Assembly: GCF_020882245.1 (NCBI RefSeq)
Contig: NC_083597.1
Location: forward strand, 58,940,152-59,004,151
Source of the DNA: Rhopalosiphum padi
Lineage: Eukaryota; Arthropoda; Insecta; Hemiptera; Aphididae
Reading direction: 5' to 3'
DNA: 64,000 nucleotides
The position numbers and the translations under genes are program-made. The notes beneath the pieces are model-generated. The model was not told the DNA's origin and searched no databases. It saw only the letters and a list, made by a program, of their open reading frames with translations. Positions 53,690 through 64,000 of the stretch are shown piece after piece. Each line of letters starts with the position of its first letter. The stretch's first letter is position 1.

Positions 53690-56379
53690 ATTCCTATGTT
53701 TGTTGTTATTTAATGGCTTAAACATCAATACATTTTATTCATGATGTTGATTGTACCTTAAATACATATGTTATGTTTGCAATAATTTATTAGCATTTAT
53801 ATCATACTTCAACGCAATATGTTTAAGTAAAACAATATTGTTGTTCATATATTAATGGGGTGTAAAATGTAATCAAAAGCTGGTATATTATTCAAAGTAC
53901 ATTCAACGCTTTCGTGTACATTTTAGTTGGCTTTTAAAATATAATAACATGGTATTCAGTAAGCAAAGATTATTAAAATCGTATTTATTTTAATTATTTT
54001 TATTAATACCATTGACATTTTTTAAGAATTCAACTTCAAAATATTAAAAAAATCAAAGACCATATTTTATTTACATTGGTTAGTTATATTTATTTAATAA
54101 GGGAATGAGAAGAATTAAGGCTGATGCAGTGTTACAATTAACATCAATCAACTGTTGGTGATAAATGGAGGAAACCACTACTCTAATCCCAAAATTAAGT
54201 TATTCTCATCTACAATCCAACTGATAACCGTTATAAACTTATAAACCATTTTATAATACTTAATATAATCCTTTATTTTAAGAACTTAATTAACAATAAA
54301 TTACGAGAACTAACACGTTATATATATACATATATTATAAATACAAATAAAAAAGCTGTTGTTTAGCTTCGTTAAACAAAAAATAATGAATAATATAAGT
54401 AAATATAAAAATATGAGTGATATACAATAAATTTTTATTAAAAAAATCAGACACAATTACATTTTGAAATGTAAGTAATTTACATATTTATATTTAGAAT
54501 TTAATGTAAATTATTAAAACTAAATTTAAAAAAATAAACAATTATAATATCAAATATTATAGGTATTATACATTATAAATGTTATCGCCATTAATTATTT
54601 TAGTTCAGTTAAAAAATATATGTGCAAATATAAGTCGTAATAATTAAAGTCTAAGCTGTAATATACGAATAACCGGGTTTGACCTATCTAACATGTATAT
54701 TGTTATGAAATTATAACCGCAATGGATCTCTCAATGACATAGACGAATACAAAAGCTTTCAGAGGTTGTGACCAAATTATAGGTAGACCTCAAGTTTAGG
54801 TAAAGACAAACGGAGACGTCGTCACACATAAGGGAACCTTCAGCAGAACACGTTTAAATGTACCAAAGTCATTGAGTCAACAGCCACGTCCACACCTCGT
54901 GCGTTTACATACACTAACTACACTTAAGTTAAAATTAAATAAACGAACTATTTTCGATAACACAATGACTTGACATTCATTAGAATCCCACGATTTGAAG
55001 AAACATAAATAGACAATAATTTAGACAAAATTCTAAGCAAATTTTATTTATCAGTCAAAAATTAAAATTTATTTATTTATTCAATAGAATATTTAGATAT
55101 TTATGCGTTTAGATATGTTACATTTTTAGGAACTTTTAGTAAAAAAAAAAAAAAGCATTAAAATCAAATAATAATAACACTGTGCATGACTAAAAATTGC
55201 AGTATTTTCATTGAGAATATAAATTTAATTAAAAAAGGTTAGTTGAAATGTTAAGAAATATCGGTGTTAAACATATTTTGCAATCAATATGAAAATCAAA
55301 AAAAATGAAACTTATTGTAACGCATAATGTATATTTCATAGCGATAAGGCCATTATGAAACTAAAATTGAAAAAAAAATAATAGCTTCAAATCAATATAC
55401 GCCGGAATCGCAGTATAATAATATATTTGTTAACCGATTTCAATCTTTCACATTACACATAATAATATTTTATTTTAATATGCCACAATTTCTTTTGCAT
55501 ACGATATTTTATGAATACCGCTAATGTGCATTAATTATTGGTACGCCACAGTAATTATAGATCTGCTCTATTTCTATAGGCGTAGATTCTACGTTGAATA
55601 TTAAAGAAGGAGGGAATAAATTATACTATTACAGTGTCGCTACGATAACCAGAACCCCACCAGGTAAACCGAAACCCTCACTTCTCTGCAGTAATCCGAA
55701 CACTGTTGTATCAGCCGAAAAATACACATATTCACTAAACATAATAATATATTAAACATTTTAATCTTAGATAATCTTCACGCGAGAACATGAGATTTAG
55801 GTACATTTTATAGAGTATATATTTATAATATATATAGATACATGCATATATTATAATTTATTGTCCACGAGAAGAAAAACGGCATTTTCATCCCCCAATA
55901 TAAAATCACGAAGGTACAAACTTAAAAAATGTCATAACACTCGAAACCGTTTTAAGTCAGTAATTATTATTATGTTATTAATTATTCAAGTGATTACCTA
56001 CCCTGTAATAATATTATGATGTACGTAATATTACACTGTTTTTGATATAATACCCATTCAATATAATAACGTAAAAGTACAGTTATTATAGAATGTACTT
56101 CTATGTATACATATTGTAGTAGAATAAAAGCATAACGAGAAGAGATAAAAAGGTCTGGGTAATATTCATGAATAATATTGAAAAAAATACGTAGAACACG
56201 CCTTATATAGGAAGATCAATGATCTATCCAAATGTTATCCTTCCAAAAGGAAATTGACACAACCTCTGCTACTGTGAGTGCACATGTCACGTGTTAAACA
56301 GTATTATAAATTAATGTATTATACATTATATGATTACATAAATTATAATGAGTGTGTATATTAGTATGTGTTTACACAT

Positions 56380-56655
56380 TCTGGTGTCAGCGAAGCTGTT
56401 TGGTAACTTTTAATCTCAAAAAATCCGAGCTGGAAGCCTTGAAAGCTCAGTCCTCGGCTCGACCCACTTAAACATCTACTACCCCAATATCTCAATTTCC
56501 CTAAACTCCCAACTACCGATGTTTGTAGACGATACATCTATAATAACTCAAGATATATTTATGGATAACTCAATTTAAAATATCGAATTATTATATATAT
56601 TATATAATAGTGCCATGGACGCAAATAGAAACGACATATTCATCTGTATAGGTTA
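56380..56655 (+). mobile_element. Decayed LINE reverse transcriptase fragment
   Basis: Plus-strand reading gives IRAGSLESSVLGSTHLNIYY at about 56423-56482 (family consensus AGVPQGSVLGPxLFNIY) and SLNSQLPMFVDDTSI at about 56498-56542, the FxDD catalytic box. The spacing between the blocks is right for a Jockey-type RT. A stop precedes the first block and another follows the FVDD segment, so this is a dead remnant. It is on the same strand as the possible endonuclease piece at 53.5 kb, about 2.8 kb upstream. They could be parts of one interrupted insertion, but this is only inference. Confidence 0.82.
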
Positions 56656-58399
56656 GTTATGGAATACTCAATAAATAATATTATACATTTTAAAACACCA
56701 TCTGAGTTTGAACATGTTTATTGTAATATTACTGAAGAATCACAAGAAATCTAGTTAAATTATGAATTGTATGGTTCATGGTCTTTATTTGATTAGTAAA
56801 TAGAATATCTAAATATTTTATGAAATAATACCTTTTCATAATTTAAAGCTACCATAATATTGCGAATTTCTATAGAGTTTGAAATTCTAAGAACATTGGT
56901 GGTAATTAATCCGTAAAATAGCTGAGGATAATATCAATAAATTCACGAATATTAATGAATATAATATATTACACAGTATGTTACTTAATATCCAATTTCA
57001 ATTAGATATTCAAATTTTTGATCAAATACCTAAAATATAATATCATTATGGTTGAAACAAGGTTAAACATATTAAATTACATTTAATTTTTTAATGTATC
57101 AAAAATTCATAGAAAAATAAATAAATAAATTGCATTGCACATTTATGTACAGGTAATAATAATAATTGAATGTTATAATTATTTATGATAAAAGAACTTA
57201 AATAATAAATTTGAAACAGAATAGTATTAATAAAGTATGATAATATGCTTTTATGATATTATATATAGTTTATAAAATATTATCCAAACGTTTGATAATT
57301 GATAAGTTTAGAAGTAATTTTGTGGATAGGTATACAATTTTCCACGAAATTTACAATTAAATAAGCGTATTGAATTTTGTTAAAGCTTTGATGTCAGTGA
57401 AAATACGCAGTAACGCTATAAAAATATTGAAGTCGCATCGCGTATTCAATTTTTAGATATTTTAATCATGAAATATTAATTTTTGACGTAACAGCAATTC
57501 GTTAACCGTTAACTGTAGTTACTGATAGTTGTTAAAATTCACATGGCGCTTGTGACAGTGGTTATACCTCAATCAAATTATTCAATAATTTTACAGTGAC
57601 ACAGTGTTGTTAAAGTTATATCTTATCATAAATGTTTTATACATAAAACTCAAGACCCAATATATTTCACTCTGTTTACCATCAACTTGAACAACCGATT
57701 GAAAATTAATAACAGTTAAATGATATAATATTAAAATGATTCACATATTTTGCTCTATTTACTGATTTATATCAACGGATTTCTAAATACATTATATTGA
57801 TCATTCGCCTTATTATTGTATTTTTTTTTTTTATAATATAAATAGATTTTTAAAGAAATGATATTATTCAGGAATATATAATCATATATGATTATATTTT
57901 CGAATTCCATGTTTTCGGAAAAGTCAATTCAAACTACTGTCTTACAAATAGTAAAATAAATTTACTTTAAGTTCTAAGAATGTCAATCAGAATTTCAAAA
58001 ATAATATCAATTTATTTTGATTTACACGATATCACAGGTAAATAATTAGCCTTTGGTGAATAAATGATACGGAATCGGATTGCAGTATTGTGGCAAACAG
58101 TTACCACCTGTTCCCGAGTTTTAAAAAAAAAAAAATGATAAAAAAATAAAAGGTAGGTAAATAAATAACCATGGCCATAACCCAACCTAATATAATAGGT
58201 ATACGTGTTATACTAGTCATAAAGCAACAGACTACAAATGTAATGAAACTAGTTGATTTTTGTCCCGTTGAAAAAAACATGATCAACCATATTATGTGAA
58301 CGGTCGGTCGAGATCCAATATATTCTATAAGTTTCAAATTGTATTTGTAAAATTAATTTTATACTTAATGCGTTATAAATATAATGACACGCGACGTGC

Positions 58400-59330
58400 A
58401 GTGATATACTCAGTGAGTAATACAGTCAAAAAATGTCAAGGTAATGTCTGAGAGCAATAGCATTGGGTTGGTTGTGGATTTCCGGGACACAAGAGAAAAA
58501 TATTGCATTTGCTTTGGCTTGTGTACTTGGAAAAAATGTTTAGCGGTGTTTGCGCGTGAAAATTCCTCAACCGTTGTGTATGATAAACAATAAATTATCG
58601 TTTGTCGACGGTCTGATAGCGGCGAGCGCCCGAAATGCATTGACTTTTGTGAGAAATCCGTAGTTCATATGTGTGTGTGTGCGTGCGTGTGTGTGCGCGC
58701 GTAGTTCTCTAACGGAAAGACGTCGGACTTCGCTTGGCCGCGGCGGGTTGTTTTTGATATAATATATTACAAACTTCCGGCAACAGTTCGGTTGGTCATC
58801 GCTCTGAAAAACAACCGTCGACCGGAGAGCGCTGTTTCCGGTAAAAACCATTTTGCAATCCGGCGATTACTGCGAAAAATGGTCTCGTTTTGCCGTGATT
58901 GAGTTGCGAAACAACGACATCATCAGCCGTTATCGCTGTCGTCGTTGGCCATCACACGCTGTGAATGGAATAATATAATAATACTACCGTTATTATTATA
59001 TTGTCGTTATTATTTATCGTGACAATCCATTACGACGATACATCTCAATACTGTTTTCCAATATATACAAATTTCCACTGGTCGAATCGAATGTACTTGA
59101 CAATTTTTACAATACCGAAACGGAAATTAGTACGGCAACATGCAACATGCACATTCTATCACATCGCCTTTTACTGTAGCCAACATTCCTCGAAAACGCA
59201 TCTTAAACATTCAATCGCGGAACCAACAACAGCTATACGTATCGGCTACTGCAAGACACGACTATAATAATATGTATATGCAATCCACGTACAGTGTCCT
59301 GGCTGGTATCTCACATATTTCTGTTACTGA
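58400..59330. promoter_or_regulatory. CpG-containing block, candidate promoter or untranslated exon
   Basis: This is the longest stretch of balanced base composition in the window away from the exons. It has many CpGs (cttggccgcggcgggttg near 58733-58750; ccgtcgaccggagagcgctg near 58817-58836) and a GT/GC microsatellite at about 58671-58701. Several overlapping openings on both strands (58410-58640 and 58567-58851 minus; 59001-59267 and 59140-59334 plus) give unrecognised peptides, as expected of sequence with few stops. In insect genomes such blocks often mark promoters with 5' untranslated exons. Strand, start site and gene are unknown. Confidence 0.35.
58671..58701. repeat. GT/GC microsatellite
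   Basis: Imperfect alternating GT and GC units (gtgtgtgtgtgcgtgcgtgt and on) inside the CpG-containing block. Confidence 0.8.
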
Positions 59331-61809
59331 CTGAATTCTATTGTTCTTTTCCAATACCTAATAGCGATGTGTTTCATTGTTGTTGTTTTTGTAACAGTTA
59401 CATTTTACGCGCGCTTATTACATTTATCTGTTATAATAATATTGACGTATTTAATATATTCAATTTGGGTAATTAATTGCATTTATACCTACTTGCAACC
59501 AGAACGTGATATGCAGTATGCACGACATTCATCGTTTTATTCATACGATTCTGTGGTAGAAAATCTCTCTAAGTAAACGATATATTATACTCTGTACGTC
59601 AATACATATAGCATAAAGGTAAAATATTTAACAGTTCATTTAACTAGATTTCTCTCTGCCGCTAACAACTATGTGCGTTTGCATTCGTCTGCGGTCAGAG
59701 TTGTCCTATTTTATACAAATCTGAAAATCAATTGGTAGCTGAGCAGTAAGTGTACTAACCAATGCAGATCGTCTATTTTTATAAAATCCTACAAATCTAA
59801 TTTTTTAAATACCTAATACGTATTGATAATAAGATTTCGTGTTGATTTTTTGTGTAAAAACCTCTCTGACAGATAGTATAATTAATTAATTTGTGTTAAT
59901 AATTATTAGTGCTTAATGGTGTACGTCAAAAATTGAATAGCTAATGATTTAGGCCGTGTTTGGGTCGCGAATTTCTTATTATTTTAAGAGCCCACAAATG
60001 AATGTGCAATATTCTTTTGGGTATATAATTAGACGTGTATCCAGTGTATATTTAAAACAAAACATATACGAATTATATTTCTTGATGCTTCATTAAACCG
60101 AACGTAAAAATAAAAGCTACAATATAAATGAACATTGGAAAACTTTTTTTGTTAAAATTGCATTCATTTTAATGATGTAAGACTTTCAAAATGCATATAA
60201 TTTTAAATCAAAAGACGTTATAAACATACAAAATTTTTAATTTGTATAATCAATAATTCTTAGTTTATATAGTTATATCTTGTTTATTATCACATTACTA
60301 CACTTGATTTCATGAAATAAGAAAATACAATGAATTCTAACAGTATTTTTTTTTTCTTTTGTAAACTAAGTTTTTATTTTTAGATTTTTATACTTCTCAA
60401 TATATTTTTGTTAGTTTAGATATAAATGTTATCTACTCAAAATGCACACATAAAATTGTAGTTATTTGTTTGCACCTTTTACAGTTCTTTGAAATACATT
60501 TATTGTATTGTTTATTAAAAAAATATATATATTTTATGATTAAACAGCGAAATATATAAAAAATAGTTTTTAAAAGAGCCATAACTAAAACTTTTGCATT
60601 CAACTCAAGAATGTACTGTATTATAAAAATGGGTGTATGGTATTACGGCAATGTTATTCAAAAATACTATCGGCCATACGATACAAATAAAAATACACTC
60701 TCGAGGACAAAAGGACAAAAAAACTAATGAATAGAGTTCAATTCAGTTGAATATTTTTAATTTAACCATAATACTATTACCTGACCTGTGATAAAGAAAG
60801 CAATTAGTGACTTAAAATACTGTTTATGAACATTCAGTGAACTAAACTGACATTATAATAAACCACTAGTTAGTGAGTAAATAAAACTTTATAATCATAA
60901 CTTAATAATAAAACTTAGATTAAATATACTTACAATATTTATGGTAATATATTAGTTTTATTGAAGTAAGATACTCAGTAGTATTGAGTGAGTTATGTGT
61001 AATATTACAATTAATTTGAATCATAATTATATATTATAGTTAGTTATTTCTATTTTTTATTAAGAAATATATGTATATAAAAAATAGGCTACATATATAA
61101 TTTATAATTTTTTATTAAATGTAATTATTATCGATTTTACATTTGTTATCATTATATTATAATCTCCAATTTAATTAATAATTAATGAAAGTATTGAAAC
61201 CACAGTAGTTAATGTAATAACGTAATAACTCCCAATGGTTTTGATCGCGCCAAATACAAATCTATTGAAATATTAGAAATTTAAATTACAGAAAAGAAAA
61301 AGACACGTAACCTGTAATTATAAAATAGTGATGTGATTCTTTTTTTTTTTTTAACCATACTAATGATCCTCTTAGTATAAACAAATAAAAATAATAGCAT
61401 TTTAAAGTACAAAAATTACATCAAATTTGCCCATCAAATAGAAATATGTGTACATGCCTTAATTTATAGAACCTAAAATTAGTTTAATTTTAAAATAATC
61501 ATATTTTTTATCGACGAAAATAACGTCACTAGTGCTACGGAACAACAAAAAATAAATCAAAATCTATGTTTTGGGATCTTGTTTCCCTTTTATATTATTT
61601 AAGTGCACGATTGGGTAATTTCATTATTCATTTTTAAATAAATCAATTTATGATAAATCGTAGTATTAAAAAAATATGATTTTTTTCAATTTTAACTCGT
61701 GGTATTCTTTAAAAACAAAAAAATAGTCACATTTTTAAAATGTTATTTAAATACTAATTTTTTTAATTTTTTTTATTACCTATAGTTATTAAATTTCTTA
61801 AAAATGTAT

Positions 61810-61829
61810 TTTTGACTTATAAGTCAAAA
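61810..61829. repeat. Perfect 20-bp palindrome
   Basis: ttttgacttataagtcaaaa is its own reverse complement with no spacer. It lies in an AT-rich intron with no nearby feature. Confidence 0.75.
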
Positions 61830-62400
61830 GCAAAACATATTTATATTAATGTGCTCACACAAATATCGATAAACCGATCATATTTTATAATAAAAAAAAA
61901 ACAAACATTACATGTTTGGTGATGTAAGTACTTTTAAAAATGTATTACAAGTAACTTACTTTTATATAATTCCGCATGTACATTAAATACAAACAAAACT
62001 ACTATATCAAAATGTTACTGTTGGCACATAAATTATAGGAATATCTACACTAGTGGAAAATTGAATCGCATGAAAAATTGAAAACTCGTATATTCGTAAC
62101 GGGCATTATAAAATATTATTATATTTGATTTCTTGTGTAAGTTATGGTAATATTAAAATGTATATTGTTGAAAAACAATGGTAAGTACACGCTCTATCAT
62201 TTTTATGTTTAGACGATTTTAAATGCAAACTACAAAATTATTATGATATTACAATACATAATAAATACAAAGAAAAAAAAAACAATAATTTTGTAATGGA
62301 GATATTCATATTTGTATTGTAGTCATACGTATATTGCCATGGTATATTATTATATTAAAAAGTACTTTATTTTTATTATAATACAAAGAAAGATAGAATA

Positions 62401-62520
62401 TAATGAACTGCACCTGATGAGTTTGTCAAAGAGAAATGGACATTTTTTCCAAGGTTTTATATGATCTTCGATTTCTTGTAGTTGGAAGTCTTTGTGGAGA
62501 TTTACGTTTCTAACAAACCA
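62401..62520 (-). pseudogene. Possible LINE ORF2 C-terminal tail fragment
   Basis: Within a minus-strand opening (62350-62634), WFVRNVNLHKDFQLQEIEDH followed by IK resembles the tail of Jockey-type ORF2 proteins (consensus YVxNxxLHxDLxIxxVxxxI). This tail is often the last surviving part of 5'-truncated copies. No poly-A tail or target duplication is evident. The rest of the opening is low-complexity hydrophobic sequence from AT-rich DNA. Confidence 0.42.
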
Positions 62521-64000
62521 CAATAAGTAATTAGTACACATATTATGTGTTATTATGCTACTATAAAAAAAAAAAAAAAACATTATTACAGATGGTATAA
62601 AATAATATAATTCAATTAATTGAAACACAAACAAATTTATTGAACATTATTTTACGTTACTTAGGTATGTCAGAAACTCAACAGATGCTTGACGTTAAAA
62701 AAAAAATACGGAACACTTTCAGAGTTAATTAATAATTCATTATCATATTATTACTTTTTTTTAAATTTAATTGTATTAGCGTATAATACATTATCTTTAA
62801 GTAAATATTTGAAATTTAAATTATAGTCGTAATGAAAAAAATAAATTGTAATAAAATGAGTATTCAAAATAAAAATAATATATTGAAAACAATTGTTTGC
62901 TTACCATTTATTCAATATTGTTGTTACCGTCAATGATGGACTACTTATAAGCAATTATTATAAGAACGTGTTAGAATTATCTTTTATTATTTTACCCAGT
63001 CTCTATTTAATTCAGTGGTTCAATTACCTGTTATAATAATATAAACTATTGAAATTTACGTATTAAGTATTAATGACTTATATAGGAAGCAGAAGACAAG
63101 TGGTTGGTAAAAATTCGATGAGTTTACGTTATTAAACGTGTGTATCAAAACGCATATTACGAAATACATATACTTTAGTGAAAACATTCTTAAATTTCTT
63201 TAATATATTAGGTGCACGTTATAAAAGAAAATATTGTGTAACAATATTGAAATTTTTATTTTAAAGCATAAGTATAACGAGTATGCAAGAAAAATAAATA
63301 AATAAATACAGAAACTTTATAAATATTGGTTGACGCTGAAATAAAAAGTGTCAACAAACAGGAGGATACGCGACGGTTGCGCAAAAGTTCTATAGATACT
63401 TTGTTTTGAAGCCTAAAATTATTACTAGCTATTTCGGTTTATAGTTGTCATCATTAAATCTGATTTTTTATAAAATATATTATGAAATTTAGATAAAGGC
63501 AATAATGAACGATCGGAATTTTATTTTTTTAAATCGAAGGAATATACTCTTATATTATATCGATTTATATGTTTTATGTGAGCATTTTATTAATATATTG
63601 TTAGTAAATAATCCAGAACTTTAAATATGTAATTATAAGTAAAGTTATAAGACCGCATAAAAAAACAAAACACGAAGGAAATATTATATTAGAAAATTTA
63701 TTTACTTTTAGAACTTTGCATTGTTTATTATTATAACTCTTATGAATAAGCCACAATAATTGTATGTTTATATTTTATTTATATATTATTTTCTATAGCC
63801 TAACTTTTCTTATTTTCTATAAGTTTATATAGTATATATGAAATGATTGAATTGACAAGGGATAACCTATAAAATATGAATTCCACTCATAAAAGTTGTG
63901 TATATTCATATCAGTAAAAACTATTCGTTAAAAACTCTAAAAATAATATATTATCATATACATATATATGTTGTTTGAATTTAGCTTATAAACTATAACT

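Larger units (their letters stand above)
28489..64000 (+). other. Intron 3, extending beyond the window (at least 35.5 kb)
   Basis: The Ig core exon ends with a donor, so the gene must continue, but I found no acceptor followed by a phase-0 Ig continuation. Pyrimidine-AG sites near 34466, 46170, 47389, 48606, 51375, 53165 and 60480 all run into stops or unrelated peptide within a few codons. Contents in order: hAT element 29159-29739; AT-rich DNA to 33.2 kb; a less AT-rich stretch at about 33280-33920 with nothing recognised; GC island 35265-35475; LINE remnant 35849-36850; hairpin 38980-39010; (AAAT)n at 39344-39363; AT-rich 39.4-42.3 kb; GC islands 42330-42600 and about 43000-43400; dispersed repeat 44003-44815; inverted repeat 45384-45472; AT-rich 45.5-48.5 kb; dispersed repeat to 49295; AT-rich to 53.5 kb with poly-A 51958-51977; LINE fragments at 53492, 56380 and 62401; CpG-containing block 58400-59330; AT-rich to the end. 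Confidence 0.7.

Noticed and set aside
55560..55740. Less AT-rich patch with a gt-containing donor-like site (ccaggtaaac) and a short open frame
   Set aside because: Considered as a missing Ig exon, but the translation lacks any Ig strand motif and no acceptor fits the required phase.
1..64000. CRISPR arrays, operons, riboswitches, rRNA and tRNA genes
   Set aside because: No regularly spaced repeats, no clustered same-strand ORFs, and no recognisable rRNA or tRNA sequence. The spliced Ig gene and insect-type transposons show this is a eukaryotic nuclear locus. A tRNA scan with a covariance model could still find a gene I missed.

Overview
The window looks like nuclear DNA from an AT-rich insect genome, most likely an aphid or a close hemipteran relative. 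The evidence is the very low GC background, widely separated exons with GT/AG splice sites, degraded Jockey-type LINE and hAT transposon remains, and a dispersed repeat family bounded by GATTCTAAGCG-type termini. I recall that repeat as typical of aphid genomes, but I could not check this. Nothing points to a bacterial, phage or organellar source. Almost none of the open reading frames of 60-140 codons in the window looks like a gene. Most are chance openings in AT-rich DNA, and a few mark transposon remnants.

The one gene I can support is on the + strand: part of a cell-surface immunoglobulin-superfamily gene of the insect dpr (defective proboscis extension response) family. Three internal exons join in frame: 5528-5644, 14234-14433 and 28327-28488. 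They encode an acidic N-terminal linker, then the first Ig V-type domain from its first strands to the YxC of the F strand. The signal-peptide exon should lie to the left. The rest of Ig1, Ig2 and the C-terminal anchor should lie to the right of base 64000, because exon 28327-28488 ends in a good donor and no convincing acceptor plus coding continuation was found in the remaining 35.5 kb. So the window is about 480 coding bases spread over introns of 8.6 kb, 13.9 kb and at least 35.5 kb.

Layout: 1-5.5 kb, upstream intron with a decayed LINE reverse transcriptase and a dispersed-repeat copy; 5.5 kb, linker exon; 5.6-14.2 kb, AT-rich intron; 14.2 kb, exon opening the Ig domain, inside a locally GC-richer stretch; 14.4-28.3 kb, intron with a hAT-like terminus and two or three dispersed-repeat copies; 28.3 kb, Ig core exon; 28.5-64 kb, a very long intron. 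That last intron holds a non-autonomous hAT element with intact 8-bp target duplication and a recognisable hAT dimerisation domain, LINE fragments near 36, 53.5, 56.4 and 62.4 kb, two more dispersed-repeat copies, and several GC-richer non-repetitive islands (35.3, 42.4, 45.4 and 58.4-59.3 kb). Those islands are candidates for cis-regulatory DNA, promoters or unrecognised exons.
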